Shown: positions 1-9,385, counted from the first letter of the stretch. The stretch: 64,000 nucleotides of DNA from Porticoccaceae bacterium (GCA_029250825.1 JAQXEN010000077.1:1-64000); one strand, 5' to 3'. Program-made: numbers and translations. The notes: generated by a model from the sequence alone, not told the origin.

Positions 1-85
1 CAAGGCCGCTGCTGATGCCGCTAAAGCCGCAGAAGCACCAGCAGAAGAAGCTGCTGAACCAGCGAAAAGCGAGGGAGAAGAATAA
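1..85 (+). CDS. rpsF: 30S ribosomal protein S6, C-terminal end (partial)
   Basis: Only the last 27 codons and the stop are present; the gene enters from the left edge. The readable frame (codons from position 2, stop TAA at 83-85) gives a low-complexity tail rich in Ala, Glu and Lys, like the acidic C-terminal extension of many proteobacterial S6 proteins. The stop overlaps the rpsR start (TAATG), as in the classic rpsF-rpsR arrangement. The call rests mainly on this context; the globular S6 domain lies outside the window. Confidence 0.8.
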   Translation, partial: KAAADAAKAAEAPAEEAAEPAKSEGEE

Positions 86-312
86 TGGCTAAGTTTGTAC
101 GTCGTAGAAAGTTTTGTCGTTTCAGTGCCGAAGGCGCACCTGAGATCGATTATAAAGATTTAGACACTTTGAAAGGCTATGTTTCAGAGAGCGGCAAGAT
201 TGTACCTAGCCGTATCACTGGCACTAAAGCCCGCTACCAGCGTCAATTGGCAGAAGCTATTAAACGCGCTCGTTACATCGCGCTGCTGCCATACACTGAT
301 AGCCATAAGTAA
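85..312 (+). CDS. rpsR: 30S ribosomal protein S18
   Basis: A 75-residue basic protein, the usual S18 length, which binds the 30S platform together with S6. The N-terminus has the Arg/Lys-rich RRRKFCRF stretch and the body carries the family pattern [27 protein letters not shown] (residues about 22-47), followed by a helix ending in [14 protein letters not shown]. The start overlaps the stop of rpsF, so the two are translationally coupled. It belongs to the rpsF-rpsR-membrane protein-rplI operon, and AGGAG-like bases lie inside the end of rpsF. Confidence 0.98.
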   Translation: MAKFVRRRKFCRFSAEGAPEIDYKDLDTLKGYVSESGKIVPSRITGTKARYQRQLAEAIKRARYIALLPYTDSHK

Positions 313-327
313 TAGAGGTTAAGTCCT

Positions 328-1197
328 TTGCGAGCCCTAGCAGAACTAATTATGCGTGGGCGTGCTCAGGCCTCTGGCGTTGCGGTATTCGGTAGCTTGC
401 TACCATTGATAAGCCCAGCGACCATCGGTCTGGTCACCCTTCGTAAAGATAGCTCAGAAGGTTTAATTGTTGCACTTTGGGCATTGTTGCCCTGGTTGGC
501 ACTTTACCTAACTGGCAGTATGAGCCCCCTGTTAACTCTGGCTCCATCTGCGGCACTGGTGGTTATAGTGGTCGCAGCCAATGTTTTACGTACCACGGCT
601 TCGTGGCAGTGGACATTGATTGGAGTAGGTTTCTGCAGTGCTGTAGCAGTGTCCATAGTTGGATTTGTTGCCAGTGCAGATATTGATCAGGTAGTGGCAG
701 AGGTTGCCGAGCTGGTTGCACAGATTAGTGCACAGGCCGGTGTGTCGGAGGAGCTGAGTCTGGTTCCCGACAGAACATTTGTGCTGGGTTTGTTGGCATG
801 GATGATCGCTCTTACTGTGGTCTGTGGCTTGTTAGTTGCTAGGTGGTGGCAGGCGCTGTTATTTAATCCCGGCGGATTTCGCGAAGAATTCCACGGTTTT
901 CGATTAGAGCAGCGGGTTGCGGTTATCTTGTTTGCGATTGTTGTTGCTGGTGTGACGTTGCCCCGTGAGTACACGCCTTGGATTGAATTGTTGTCGCTGC
1001 CGCTTTTACTAGCTGGCGTGGCACTGGTTCATTCAACGGTGAAACTGATGGGATGGGGTGGGCACTGGCTTGGATTAATGTACTTCGGACTGTTTTTTAT
1101 CGGTCCAACAGGTACTGTGTTGGTCGGCCTTGGATTGGTTGATAGCATATTGAATTTACGCTCTCGTCTTGCGGCATTTAAAAACCGCGGCTCCTGA
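328..1197 (+). CDS. DUF2232-like integral membrane protein between rpsR and rplI
   Basis: A 289-residue hydrophobic protein with roughly seven to eight predicted membrane segments and few charged loops. A gene of this kind sits between rpsR and rplI in Pseudomonas and relatives, where it is annotated as a DUF2232/YybS-like membrane protein of unknown function. I chose the TTG start at 328 because it gives the N-terminus MRALAELIMRGR and follows a GAGG at 315-318; an in-frame ATG at 352 is the alternative. It is 15 bp from rpsR and 26 bp from rplI, so co-transcription with ribosomal genes is likely. No catalytic motif is visible, and the function is not known. Confidence 0.85.
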   Translation: MRALAELIMRGRAQASGVAVFGSLLPLISPATIGLVTLRKDSSEGLIVALWALLPWLALYLTGSMSPLLTLAPSAALVVIVVAANVLRTTASWQWTLIGVGFCSAVAVSIVGFVASADIDQVVAEVAELVAQISAQAGVSEELSLVPDRTFVLGLLAWMIALTVVCGLLVARWWQALLFNPGGFREEFHGFRLEQRVAVILFAIVVAGVTLPREYTPWIELLSLPLLLAGVALVHSTVKLMGWGGHWLGLMYFGLFFIGPTGTVLVGLGLVDSILNLRSRLAAFKNRGS

Positions 1198-1223
1198 GCC
1201 AAGTATGAAAAGAGGATATTAAG

Positions 1224-1673
1224 ATGGAAGTCATTCTGTTAGAAAAGATCGGCAAGTTGGGCAACATTGGTGACAAGGCTACTGTTAAAGCTGGCTTTGG
1301 CCGCAACTACCTGATCCCACAGGGCAAGGCTGTATTTGCTACAGCGTCAAATATTGCTGACTTCGAACTGCGTCGCGCAGATCTCGAAGCCGCTGCAGCC
1401 TCTAAGTTGGCCGCAGCTCAAGCACGTGGTGCCGCACTGGCTGCAATCGGTTCAGTGACTATCACTGCGGTTGCCGGTGACGAAGGCAAGTTGTTTGGTT
1501 CAGTGGGTATTCGTGAGTTGGAAGATGCTCTGGCCACTGCAGGCAGCGATATCAATAAGAGCGAAATCAGCATGCCAGACGGTCCAATCCGTTTTGTTGG
1601 CGAGTTCTCTATTGAGTGCCAGTTGCACGTAGACGTTACTCAAAGCTTCACTGTTGTGGTTGAAGCTGAATAA
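1224..1673 (+). CDS. rplI: 50S ribosomal protein L9
   Basis: A 149-residue protein, the standard L9 length. The N-terminal RNA-binding domain is clear: MEVILLEKIGKLGNIGDKA, then VKAGFGRNYLIPQGKA with the Gly-rich signature. A long Ala-rich connecting helix (about residues 45-75) leads to a C-terminal domain. L9 binds 23S rRNA near the L1 stalk and helps limit frameshifting. A good ribosome binding site (AGAGGA) precedes the ATG, and a strong terminator follows 29 bp after the stop, marking the operon end. Confidence 0.98.
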   Translation: MEVILLEKIGKLGNIGDKATVKAGFGRNYLIPQGKAVFATASNIADFELRRADLEAAAASKLAAAQARGAALAAIGSVTITAVAGDEGKLFGSVGIRELEDALATAGSDINKSEISMPDGPIRFVGEFSIECQLHVDVTQSFTVVVEAE

Positions 1674-1701
1674 ATCTCCGCTAAGAACGGGAATTTATTG
1701 C

Positions 1702-1740
1702 AAAACGGCACTGCTTCTGAATAAGATGCAGTGCCGTTTT
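1702..1740 (+). terminator. Rho-independent terminator of the rpsF-rplI operon
   Basis: A perfect 13-bp inverted repeat AAAACGGCACTGC / GCAGTGCCGTTTT with a 13-nt loop. The 3' arm ends in TTTT. It lies directly after rplI and 35 bp before dnaB. Confidence 0.92.
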
Positions 1741-1774
1741 GGTATCTACTAGCCTCTGATTATCAGTTAAAACT

Positions 1775-3223
1775 ATGAACGAAGCATTATTTGCAGAACC
1801 CACAGCCAGTCAGCCACTGCCCCATTCGATTGAGGCAGAGCAGGCCGTACTCGGCGGTTTGATGCTAAAAAATGATGCCTTTGATGCAGTTGCAACGGCG
1901 CTATCGGATACAGATTTTTACAGCCAAGACCATCAGCTTATTTTTAATGCGATGGCGAGACTATCGGAAGAGGGCCAGCCCTTCGATGCCATTACCCTCA
2001 GTGAGTCCCTGCTCAACAGCAATGAATTGGCCAGTATTGGTGGTGCCGAGTATCTAATCGATCTCGCCAGTAGCACGCCTAGCTCGGCGAATATTCCCGC
2101 CTATACCCAGATTGTTCTGGAACGCTCGATTGTCCGCCAGCTGATTGGCGCGGCCAGTGAGACGGTGCGTAAAGGTTATAACCCCTTAGGTTGGGATAGT
2201 GCTCAGCTGCTCGCAGAAGCCGAGAGTCGGCTGCAAGAAATTATTGAAAATCGGCCAAAAAAGGGCGGTTTTAAAGAGGTTAACGCCTTGCTTAAAGAGG
2301 CGGTTGAACGTCTCGATGAGCTGTTTAAAAATGATGCCGATATCACTGGTATGGGCACCGGCTTTAAAGACCTCGATGATATGACCTCCGGTTGGCAGAA
2401 GTCTGACCTGGTGATTGTGGCAGGGCGACCCTCTATGGGTAAGACAGCCTTTGCCATGAATATGGTGGAGTATGCGACACTAAACCAGAATCGTCCGGTT
2501 CTGGTCTTCTCTCTCGAGATGCCAGCCAGCCAGCTGATTATTCGACTGCTCTCATCCATCGGTAAGATCGATCAAACGCGTATGCGTTCCGGTAACCTCA
2601 CTGAAGATGATTGGCCGCGCCTCAGTAGCGCCGCACAGCGTCTTAAAGATCGTCCCCTGTTTATCGATGATACCTCCGGTATCACTCCGCTGGGCATGCG
2701 CAATCAAATTAAGCAGTTCACTCGGGAACGGGTTGAGCAGCTGCGTCAGGAATGGCATCAGGAACATGGTGCGGATACCCCCGCTGATACCGAAGCACTT
2801 TACGCTCAGGCCCAGCCTGGATTGATTATGGTGGATTACCTGCAGCTGATGAGCGGTAATAATCCGGCGGATGGACGAGTGCAGGAGATCTCGCAGATTT
2901 CTCGTGAACTGAAGAATCTGGCTCGTGAATACGAATGTCCCATGATTGCTTTGTCACAGCTAAGTCGTAATCTGGAACAGCGTCCCAACAAGCGGCCGAT
3001 CAATTCGGACCTGAGAGAATCGGGCGCCATTGAGCAGGATGCTGACGTGATTGTATTCCTCTATCGCGATGAGGTTTACAACGAAGACAGTCCCGACAAG
3101 GGCAGTGCCGAAATCATTATCGGCAAGCAGCGAAATGGTCCCATCGGCACCTGCCGACTGGCCTTTCTCGGCAAGTACACGCGCTTCGAAAATCTCGCTG
3201 GCGATTACTTCAGCGAAAACTAA
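1775..3223 (+). CDS. dnaB: Replicative DNA helicase DnaB
   Basis: A 482-residue hexameric 5'-3' helicase of the replication fork. The N-terminal collar domain (residues about 15-120, LPHSIEAEQAVLGGLML) is followed by a linker helix and a RecA-like motor. Walker A is GRPSMGKT at 217-224, Walker B is in LIMVDYLQLM near residue 350, and the conserved DLRESGAIEQDAD and KQRNGPIG motifs follow. It is slightly longer than E. coli DnaB (471) because of extra residues between the helix of motif H2 and Walker B (around residues 327-347, EHGADTPADTEALYAQAQ). It follows the rplI terminator, the usual gene order, and probably has its own promoter. Confidence 0.98.
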   Translation: MNEALFAEPTASQPLPHSIEAEQAVLGGLMLKNDAFDAVATALSDTDFYSQDHQLIFNAMARLSEEGQPFDAITLSESLLNSNELASIGGAEYLIDLASSTPSSANIPAYTQIVLERSIVRQLIGAASETVRKGYNPLGWDSAQLLAEAESRLQEIIENRPKKGGFKEVNALLKEAVERLDELFKNDADITGMGTGFKDLDDMTSGWQKSDLVIVAGRPSMGKTAFAMNMVEYATLNQNRPVLVFSLEMPASQLIIRLLSSIGKIDQTRMRSGNLTEDDWPRLSSAAQRLKDRPLFIDDTSGITPLGMRNQIKQFTRERVEQLRQEWHQEHGADTPADTEALYAQAQPGLIMVDYLQLMSGNNPADGRVQEISQISRELKNLAREYECPMIALSQLSRNLEQRPNKRPINSDLRESGAIEQDADVIVFLYRDEVYNEDSPDKGSAEIIIGKQRNGPIGTCRLAFLGKYTRFENLAGDYFSEN

Positions 3224-3258
3224 TTGTCTACAGATACACTTCCACAGGGTAATCGATC

Positions 3259-4110
3259 ATGAGAATCTTCCACACCGTTAGTGGTCTTCGAGACGCGTTG
3301 ACTGTTCATCGCCGTGAAGGTTTGCGTATTGGTTTTATACCGACCATGGGTAATCTGCATCAGGGACATCTGGCATTGGTAGAGCAGGCTCGCCAGAGCT
3401 GCGATATCGTGGTCTGTTCAATCTTTGTCAATGCCCTGCAGTTCGGCCTCAATGAAGACTGGGACAAGTATCCACGCACCTACCAGATGGATTGCGACAA
3501 ACTTACCGCAGCCGGCTGTGACTATCTTTTTCATCCCGATGACACTGAAATGTACCCCAATGGCCTCGACACCCAGAGCCGCGTTATCTGTCCGACTATG
3601 ACCGATGTTCTCTGCGGTGCCAGTCGCCCCGGCCATTTCGAAGGTGTGACCACGGTGGTGTCTAAGCTGTTTAATATTGTGCAGCCGGATGAGGCCATTT
3701 TTGGGATAAAAGATTATCAGCAGTTAGCGGTGATTCGGCGTATGGCCGAGGACCTCTGTATGCCTGTGGAGATCACTGCGGCACCGATCCATCGCGAAGC
3801 TGATGGCCTGGCCATGAGTTCGCGCAATAGTTATATCACCGAGGAAGAGCGTCCCAAGGTTGTGATACTAAAAGACAGTCTTGAGTGGATTGCACAGCAG
3901 GTTCAAGGGGGGGCGCGCAATTTTCGCGAGTTGGAGATCATGGCTATTCAACGTATTGCCGAGGTCGGTTTTAAAGTCGATTATATTACCCTGAGCAATA
4001 GCAAAACCTTGGATCCGGCGGCGGAAGACGATCTGGAAATCACTATTCTGGGTGCTATCTTTACTGAGTCTGCACGACTGATTGATAACCTCAGTATTCG
4101 TCTCGATTGA
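3259..4110 (+). CDS. panC: Pantothenate synthetase (pantoate--beta-alanine ligase)
   Basis: A 283-residue cytoplasmic enzyme, the standard length, joining pantoate and beta-alanine with ATP to give pantothenate (vitamin B5) for coenzyme A. Signatures seen: the ATP-binding [14 protein letters not shown] near residue 28, the [19 protein letters not shown] segment, and the late SSRNSY motif. It starts 35 bp after dnaB and is followed by panD, which supplies its beta-alanine. No panB lies nearby, so pantoate synthesis must be encoded elsewhere. Confidence 0.97.
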   Translation: MRIFHTVSGLRDALTVHRREGLRIGFIPTMGNLHQGHLALVEQARQSCDIVVCSIFVNALQFGLNEDWDKYPRTYQMDCDKLTAAGCDYLFHPDDTEMYPNGLDTQSRVICPTMTDVLCGASRPGHFEGVTTVVSKLFNIVQPDEAIFGIKDYQQLAVIRRMAEDLCMPVEITAAPIHREADGLAMSSRNSYITEEERPKVVILKDSLEWIAQQVQGGARNFRELEIMAIQRIAEVGFKVDYITLSNSKTLDPAAEDDLEITILGAIFTESARLIDNLSIRLD

Positions 4111-4148
4111 GAGCGTTTGTTTAAAAATACTTATTTAGGAGAAAAAGG

Positions 4149-4532
4149 ATGTTGTCCACGTATCTAAAGGCCAAGCTGCATATGGGGTCTGTGACTCAAG
4201 CCGAGCTTTGGTATGACGGCTCCTGCGCCATAGATGCGGAACTATTAGAGCTCTCCGGAATGCGGGAATTTGAGCAGATTGATATTTACAATGTGACCAA
4301 CGGCGAACGCTTTACTACCTATGTAATTGTCGCTGAAGCCGGTAGCGGAATTATTTCAATGAACGGCGGTGCCGCACGGAAATGTCAGGTCGGCGATCGC
4401 ATTATTATTGCCAGCTATGGCCAGTTTACGGACCAAGAGGCGGCTGAGCACAAACCCAAGCTGGTCTATCTCAATCAAGACAATACGGTCGAGCGCAGTG
4501 CCAACACAATTCCGGTGCAGTTGGCGGAATAG
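4149..4532 (+). CDS. panD: Aspartate 1-decarboxylase (proenzyme)
   Basis: A 127-residue pyruvoyl-dependent enzyme converting aspartate to beta-alanine. The self-cleavage site is visible as YDGSC, with Gly24-Ser25; Ser25 would become the pyruvoyl group. Other family marks are the N-terminal [14 protein letters not shown] and [11 protein letters not shown] strong ribosome binding site (TTAGGAGAAAAAGG) precedes the ATG. It is 38 bp downstream of panC and forms a two-gene pantothenate unit with it. The end is convergent with the amidohydrolase gene, with only 36 bp between. Confidence 0.97.
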   Translation: MLSTYLKAKLHMGSVTQAELWYDGSCAIDAELLELSGMREFEQIDIYNVTNGERFTTYVIVAEAGSGIISMNGGAARKCQVGDRIIIASYGQFTDQEAAEHKPKLVYLNQDNTVERSANTIPVQLAE

Positions 4533-4568
4533 CGCGAGAACCGCGGGGCCTTTCTTTTAGTCTATTAG

Positions 4569-6239
4569 TTACTCTGCTTTATAGACCCGGTTGCCAGCCA
4601 GCCAGGTTTCTAATACCTGGGTCTTCCATAAATCCTCCGGCGCGATATGGTAGATATCCCGATCCAGCAAAATAAAGTCAGCCCATTTCCCGGGGGTCAG
4701 TCCACCCAGAGTCGCTTCCTGATGAGCGGCCCAAGCGGCATCGATACTAAAGCTGCGCATGGTTTCCTTTATGGTCATGGATTCTTCCGCAATCCAGCCA
4801 CCCTCGGGCTGATTGGCTTTGTTCTGTCGGGTTACGGCGGCATGAATGCCATCGAAAGGAGCTGCCAATTCAACCGGGAAGTCAGAGCCTGAGACTACAC
4901 GGCTGCCCTGATTGAGAAAGCTGCGCCAAGCATAGGCACCCTGCAGACGTTCGGCACCAATTCTATCTTCAGCCATATTCATATCGCTGGTGGCGTGAGT
5001 CGGCTGCATCGAGGGAATAACATCGAGGCTCTTAAAGCGAGGGATATCACTGAGTGCCACCACTTGGGAGTGCTCTATACGATGACGCAGATGACGACCG
5101 CCCAGAGTACTGTAGACATGTTCGATTTCATCTAGAGCGATGCGATTGCCCCTGTCGCCAATGGCGTGAATCGCCACCTGAAATTCAGCCTCTGTGGCGA
5201 GACTAAATAGCTTGCGTAACTGCTCGGCACTGGTGAGCAACAGGCCGCTGTGATCGGGACGATCCTTATAGGGTTCTAGCATGGCAGCGCCACGGCTGCC
5301 GAGGGCGCCATCGGTATAAATTTTAATACTGCGGACACTGTACATATCCTTGCTGTCTTGACTGTGGCCAGCGGCGAGGATCTGCTCAAGTTCGGGGTCA
5401 GTAGATGAGATCATGCCGTAAAGGCGCACCTGCATGGCACCACTATCGGCCAGCTCACGGTACAGGGAATGCTCAGTGGCACTGACGCCAGCATCGTGAG
5501 TTGAAGTAATGCCAAGGCTGAGTAGATGTTTGCTGACGGTATCCAGTGCAACGCTAATTTCATCAGCGCTGGGCGCGGGTATGGCTTGCTCGATCAGGCT
5601 CATGGCGTTGTCGATAAATACACCGCTGGGGTTGCCTTGCGCATCGCGGAGTATTTCGCCCCCCTCAGGAGAGTTTGTACTGCCATTTATACCTGCCGCT
5701 TCCATGGCCGCACTGTTGGCCCAGCCAGCATGACCATCAATACGTGTCAGCCATACCGGACGATCGTCAATATATTGGTCGAGTACTGCGGCGTTGGGAA
5801 ATTGCTGGCCTGGCCAGAGAACCTGATTCCAGCCGCGACCTTTTATCCACTGCAGTTGAGGTTGTTGGGCAGCGTAGTCGGCGACTTTTTCAGCCGCCAG
5901 CAGGGCGGATTCTAGACCCCGTACATCAGTGCTTAAGAGTGTGAAGCCGAGGCTCGAAACATGGCCGTGGGCATCAATAATGCCGGGTATCAGGGTTTTT
6001 CCCTGGCCATCTATATGCTCTGCTCTGGGATAGTTTTTTGAGAGTTGCGAATCACCCGTAGCCAGAACTTTGCCGTCTCTGATGGCCAGTGCGGTAAAGT
6101 TAAATAACTCCCGCTGATCGTCAAAGCTATAGCCTTGAATATTGTCGATCAGCAGAATGTCTGGCGGTTCAGATTGAGAGCAACTTGCGAGCAGAGTTAT
6201 CAGTAGTGCGCAGGGTAAGAATCGGTACAGGGTGCTCAT
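4569..6239 (-). CDS. YtcJ-like amidohydrolase lipoprotein
   Basis: A 556-residue metal-dependent hydrolase of the amidohydrolase superfamily (amidohydrolase_3, YtcJ/N-substituted formamide deformylase type). The N-terminus is a lipoprotein signal with lipobox LLASC (Cys20), so it is probably anchored in the envelope. Metal-ligand motifs are visible: DAHGHVS (HxH), the Lys of SIKIYTDGALGSRG, HAIGDRGN, HRIEHSQV and SGSDFPVE. Substrates of this family are rarely known, so no specific reaction is claimed. It is transcribed against panD and followed upstream by a divergent stretch and the DUF4124 gene on the same strand, 74 bp away. Confidence 0.88.
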   Translation of the reverse strand: MSTLYRFLPCALLITLLASCSQSEPPDILLIDNIQGYSFDDQRELFNFTALAIRDGKVLATGDSQLSKNYPRAEHIDGQGKTLIPGIIDAHGHVSSLGFTLLSTDVRGLESALLAAEKVADYAAQQPQLQWIKGRGWNQVLWPGQQFPNAAVLDQYIDDRPVWLTRIDGHAGWANSAAMEAAGINGSTNSPEGGEILRDAQGNPSGVFIDNAMSLIEQAIPAPSADEISVALDTVSKHLLSLGITSTHDAGVSATEHSLYRELADSGAMQVRLYGMISSTDPELEQILAAGHSQDSKDMYSVRSIKIYTDGALGSRGAAMLEPYKDRPDHSGLLLTSAEQLRKLFSLATEAEFQVAIHAIGDRGNRIALDEIEHVYSTLGGRHLRHRIEHSQVVALSDIPRFKSLDVIPSMQPTHATSDMNMAEDRIGAERLQGAYAWRSFLNQGSRVVSGSDFPVELAAPFDGIHAAVTRQNKANQPEGGWIAEESMTIKETMRSFSIDAAWAAHQEATLGGLTPGKWADFILLDRDIYHIAPEDLWKTQVLETWLAGNRVYKAE

Positions 6240-6313
6240 GGTTAGGCTCCGTGATATCTGTTTTTATTATTATTTTTCGAGCTATTTTAACCTTGGCTAA
6301 GCAACAAATGTTG

Positions 6314-6757
6314 CTAACGGCCGCAATCATCTTGGATATAGTCTCTCATCTCCTGTATTTGTGCGAGCTTTACTTCGTCTGGCAGGTAGATGTAGTCGCC
6401 GCTGTCCGGGTCTAGCTGTCGAACTCGGCCGGCATTTTCCAGTGCCTGAAGGTTGCTCTCTGCCATGGCGCAGTTTTTCTGTTGAACTGCTAATTGCTCT
6501 ACCGTTAAGGCTGTCTCGACCTCAAGTTGTGGCTGCAGCGCTTTACTGCTCGGCAATATGGTCTTTGGCTGCTGAGGTTTGCTCTCAAACCGATAGGGGA
6601 TAATATTAATGATTGCGGTCTTTTTATGGTTTGGCGCCTGCTCGCTGTAATGGGTAATACCCTGTTGATCGACCCATTTATAGATTTTTTCTGCCGTGGC
6701 TGAGAGCCCAAAGCAACCAGTGCCGATAATTATCAGGGTGCAGAGAAAGTGTTTCAT
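6314..6757 (-). CDS. DUF4124 domain exported protein
   Basis: A 147-residue protein with a signal peptide (MKHFLCTLIIIGTGCFGLSATA, cleavage near residue 22) and, directly after it, the DUF4124 signature KIYKWVDQQGITHYSE. The C-terminal half is polar and probably coiled (LAVQQKNCAMAESNLQALENA). DUF4124 proteins are common in the gammaproteobacterial periplasm and their function is unknown. It ends 74 bp from the start of the amidohydrolase lipoprotein gene, which it precedes on the same strand. Confidence 0.85.
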   Translation of the reverse strand: MKHFLCTLIIIGTGCFGLSATAEKIYKWVDQQGITHYSEQAPNHKKTAIINIIPYRFESKPQQPKTILPSSKALQPQLEVETALTVEQLAVQQKNCAMAESNLQALENAGRVRQLDPDSGDYIYLPDEVKLAQIQEMRDYIQDDCGR

Positions 6758-6870
6758 TGGGGCTTCCTTTCGCCAGTTAGTCTGAATTGATCACTTATAG
6801 ATGTGATATATAGTTTGAATGTCGCTATAGATACAGCCTAGTGTGGATAGGCTAGCTGCTCAATTGATCG

Positions 6871-6898
6871 TTGACTAATTGTTGGAAACTGTTAAATT
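6871..6898 (+). promoter_or_regulatory. Candidate sigma70 promoter of ilvIH
   Basis: TTGACT at 6871-6876 and TAAATT at 6893-6898 are separated by 16 bp. The -35 matches five of six consensus bases and the -10 four of six. It sits about 260 bp before the ilvI start, leaving a long leader. No other convincing promoter was seen in the 397-bp gap. Confidence 0.4.
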
Positions 6899-6946
6899 GT
6901 CCCCGTTCTGCACGTATTGATGCAGAAATTTGGACCCAGTACCAGA

Positions 6947-7033
6947 ATGGCGTTATCCGTGCCGCTGGTCATCAACAGAGATAGTGCAGCTAATACCTTT
7001 AGCTCTGAGCTGAATTTCAGCCGTAAGCACTGA
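6947..7033 (+). CDS. Candidate ilvI leader peptide (28 codons)
   Basis: A short ATG-initiated frame in the long ilvI leader. Its opening codons read M-A-L-S-V-P-L-V-I, so five of residues 3-9 are Leu, Val or Ile, the amino acids made by the downstream pathway. The rest (residues 10-28) is polar and ends in RKH. Complementary segments follow it (CAGCT at 6987-6991, TAGCT at 7000-7004, AGCTG at 7008-7012), and a tight hairpin lies at 7070-7085. This would fit an attenuation leader, but the ribosome binding site is weak and no uridine run follows a hairpin, so it may be chance. Confidence 0.3.
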   Translation: MALSVPLVINRDSAANTFSSELNFSRKH

Positions 7034-7069
7034 ATGCAGTCTTAAGCACGTACCTGTGTGACTGAAGTT

Positions 7070-7085
7070 TTCCGCCTTCGCGGAA
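7070..7085 (+). promoter_or_regulatory. Tight hairpin in the ilvI 5' leader
   Basis: TTCCGC / GCGGAA separated by the tetraloop CTTC, a 6-bp GC-rich stem 70 bp before the ilvI start. It is followed by TCTATCTT rather than a uridine run, so it is a poor terminator by itself. It could be a pause or part of an attenuator. Confidence 0.4.
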
Positions 7086-7154
7086 TCTATCTTGATGTAA
7101 CAGCCGCTTGCCACTGAGAACCGTCCTGCCACTAAACAGCGATGAGGAAGTATT

Positions 7155-8891
7155 GTGGAATTATTATCCGGCGGTGAAATTATTATCCGTGCTTTAAAAG
7201 ATGCAGGTATTAAGCATGTCTGGGGTTATCCCGGCGGTGCTGCGCTGCATATCTATGACGCTCTGTATCGACAGGACGATGTCCACCATTTGTTAGTTCG
7301 CCACGAGCAGGCTGCTGTACACGCCGCCGATGGCTACTCTCGTTCCACTGGTGAAGTGGGTACTGCCCTCGTGACCTCTGGTCCCGGTGCCACCAATGCC
7401 ATCACTGGTATTGCCACTGCCTATATGGATTCCATCCCTATGGTGGTTATCTCGGGTCAGGTGCCGTTGACCAAAATTGGTCAGGACGCCTTTCAAGAGA
7501 CTGATATGGTCGGTGTTTCTCGTCCTATCGTTAAACACAGTTTTTTGGTGACTCGTGCTGAAGATATCGCCGAGACAATTGCCAAAGCCTATTTTATTGC
7601 TGCCAGCGGCCGTCCCGGTCCAGTGGTGGTTGATATCCCCAAGGATGTCACAGACCCCAGCTATAAAGTCGCTTATGAATATCCCGCTGAGATAAAAATG
7701 CGCTCTTATCAGCCCTCTGATAAAGGCCATCGCGGGCAGATTCGCCGTGCCGTGCAGACTCTGATCGGCGCTAAGCGCCCGGTTCTCTACACTGGCGGTG
7801 GCGTGGTGCTAGATAATGCCTCTGAGCACCTTATTGCTTTGGCGAAGATCCTTAATTACCCAGTCACTAATACCCTTATGGGTCTCGGTGGCTACCCCGG
7901 CACCGACCCCCAGTATCTCGGTATGCTCGGCATGCACGGCACCTACGAAGCCAATACGGCCATGCACCATGCGGATGTGATCTTTGCCATCGGCGCGCGC
8001 TTTGATGATCGGGTGACCAATGATCTAGAAAAGTTCTGCCCCCATGCAACGGTTATTCATATCGATGTGGATCCCACTTCGGTATCGAAAAATATCGAGG
8101 CGCATATCCCTATAGTTGGCACCTGTAATTCTGTGCTACCGGAAATGATCGGCCTTATTGAGCAGTCTGATTCCAAGCCTGACAGCGATGCAATCGCCGA
8201 GTGGTGGCAGCAGATCGACCAGTGGCGCGCGGACCAAGGTATTTATACCGCCAGTCGTTATGAAGAGAGTTCAGGCAACTGCATCAAGCCTCAAGACGTG
8301 ATCAAGATGCTCTACAAGGTCACCGAAGGTAAGGCGATTGTCACCTCCGACGTAGGCCAGCATCAGATGTTTGCCGCTCAGTACTATCTGTTCGACAAGC
8401 CGCGCACCTGGATCAACTCCGGGGGTCTCGGCACCATGGGCTTCGGTTTACCCGCGGCCATGGGCTGCAAGCTGGCGTTCCCGGATTGTGACGTTGCCTG
8501 TGTTACCGGCGAAGGCAGTATCCAGATGAATATTCAGGAGCTCTCTACCTGCAGTCAGCACAATTTGCCGGTGAAGATTATTAATCTCAATAATGCAGCT
8601 CTGGGCATGGTGCGTCAGTGGCAGGATATGAACTACAGCAGCCGCTACTCAGAGAGTGTTTATGAGGAGTCACTGCCAGACTTTGTTAAGTTGGCTGAAG
8701 CCTACGGTCATGTGGGTATGAAAATCACCCATATCGATGAACTCGAAGAGAAGATGCGTGAGTGTTTTGCGATGAAGGACCGTGTGGTATTTATGGATAT
8801 CGATGTCGATCGCTCTGAGCACGTTTACCCAATGCAAATGCCGGGCGGCTCGATGCGCGACCTGTGGCTAAACAAGACGGAGAGAACCTAA
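7155..8891 (+). CDS. ilvI: Acetolactate synthase, large catalytic subunit
   Basis: A 578-residue thiamine-diphosphate and FAD-dependent enzyme for the first common step of valine, leucine and isoleucine synthesis. Features: the N-terminal catalytic Glu in [16 protein letters not shown] (near residue 48), [17 protein letters not shown], the FAD-binding middle domain with [12 protein letters not shown] and GARFDDRVT, and the C-terminal ThDP motif [14 protein letters not shown]...NNAALGMV. The start is GTG at 7155 with a strong GAGGAAG at 7144-7150. Its TAA overlaps the ilvH ATG (TAATG), so the two subunits are translationally coupled. The 397-bp gap upstream holds a possible leader peptide. The ilvB paralogue name would fit equally well. 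Confidence 0.96.
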   Translation: MELLSGGEIIIRALKDAGIKHVWGYPGGAALHIYDALYRQDDVHHLLVRHEQAAVHAADGYSRSTGEVGTALVTSGPGATNAITGIATAYMDSIPMVVISGQVPLTKIGQDAFQETDMVGVSRPIVKHSFLVTRAEDIAETIAKAYFIAASGRPGPVVVDIPKDVTDPSYKVAYEYPAEIKMRSYQPSDKGHRGQIRRAVQTLIGAKRPVLYTGGGVVLDNASEHLIALAKILNYPVTNTLMGLGGYPGTDPQYLGMLGMHGTYEANTAMHHADVIFAIGARFDDRVTNDLEKFCPHATVIHIDVDPTSVSKNIEAHIPIVGTCNSVLPEMIGLIEQSDSKPDSDAIAEWWQQIDQWRADQGIYTASRYEESSGNCIKPQDVIKMLYKVTEGKAIVTSDVGQHQMFAAQYYLFDKPRTWINSGGLGTMGFGLPAAMGCKLAFPDCDVACVTGEGSIQMNIQELSTCSQHNLPVKIINLNNAALGMVRQWQDMNYSSRYSESVYEESLPDFVKLAEAYGHVGMKITHIDELEEKMRECFAMKDRVVFMDIDVDRSEHVYPMQMPGGSMRDLWLNKTERT

Positions 8892-9385
8892 TGAAGCGGA
8901 TAATCTCTATTTTGATGGAAAATGAATCCGGTGCACTGTCCCGCGTAGTCGGCCTGTTTGCCCAGCGCGGTTACAATATTGATACATTGACTGTGGCGCC
9001 CACGGATGACGACACTCTGTCTCGTTTAACCCTGACCACTCAGGGTGATGACCATATGGCGGAGCAGATTGTGAAGCAGCTGCACAAGTTGATCGACACG
9101 ATTAAGGTTGTGGATTTGACTCAGGGTGCGCACATAGAGCGTGAGCTGATGCTGGTTAAAATCAAAGCTAGTGAAAGTGATATTCGTCACGAGCTAAAGA
9201 GCTGTGTTGAAATTTTTCGCGGCCATATTATCGATGTGACGCCTCAGACCTATACAGTGCAGTTGGCCGGTGACAGTGAAAAGCTCGATGCCTTTATTGA
9301 AGCAGTCGGCGAGATGGGTATTATGGAAGTTGTGCGCAGCGGTGTTTCCGGTATCGCCCGCGGCGAAAAGTTTTTACGGGTTTAA
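8891..9385 (+). CDS. ilvH: Acetolactate synthase, small regulatory subunit
   Basis: 164 residues, matching the E. coli IlvH length (163). The N-terminal ACT domain begins [38 protein letters not shown] and carries the valine-binding region; the C-terminal half (LMLVKIKASE...EAVGEMGIMEVVRSGVSGIARG) is also typical. It activates the large subunit and gives valine feedback inhibition. I use the ATG at 8891, which overlaps the ilvI stop; a longer frame from 8864 would add nine non-conserved residues. A terminator follows. No ilvC lies next to it, unlike in Pseudomonas. Confidence 0.96.
   Translation: MKRIISILMENESGALSRVVGLFAQRGYNIDTLTVAPTDDDTLSRLTLTTQGDDHMAEQIVKQLHKLIDTIKVVDLTQGAHIERELMLVKIKASESDIRHELKSCVEIFRGHIIDVTPQTYTVQLAGDSEKLDAFIEAVGEMGIMEVVRSGVSGIARGEKFLRV

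Noticed and set aside
5526-5944. Plus-strand frames of 89-129 residues inside the amidohydrolase gene
   Set aside because: They lie wholly antisense to a gene with clear metal-binding motifs and show no family features.
7293-7730. 145-residue minus-strand frame within ilvI
   Set aside because: Shadow of a well-conserved gene, His-rich translation typical of antisense frames.
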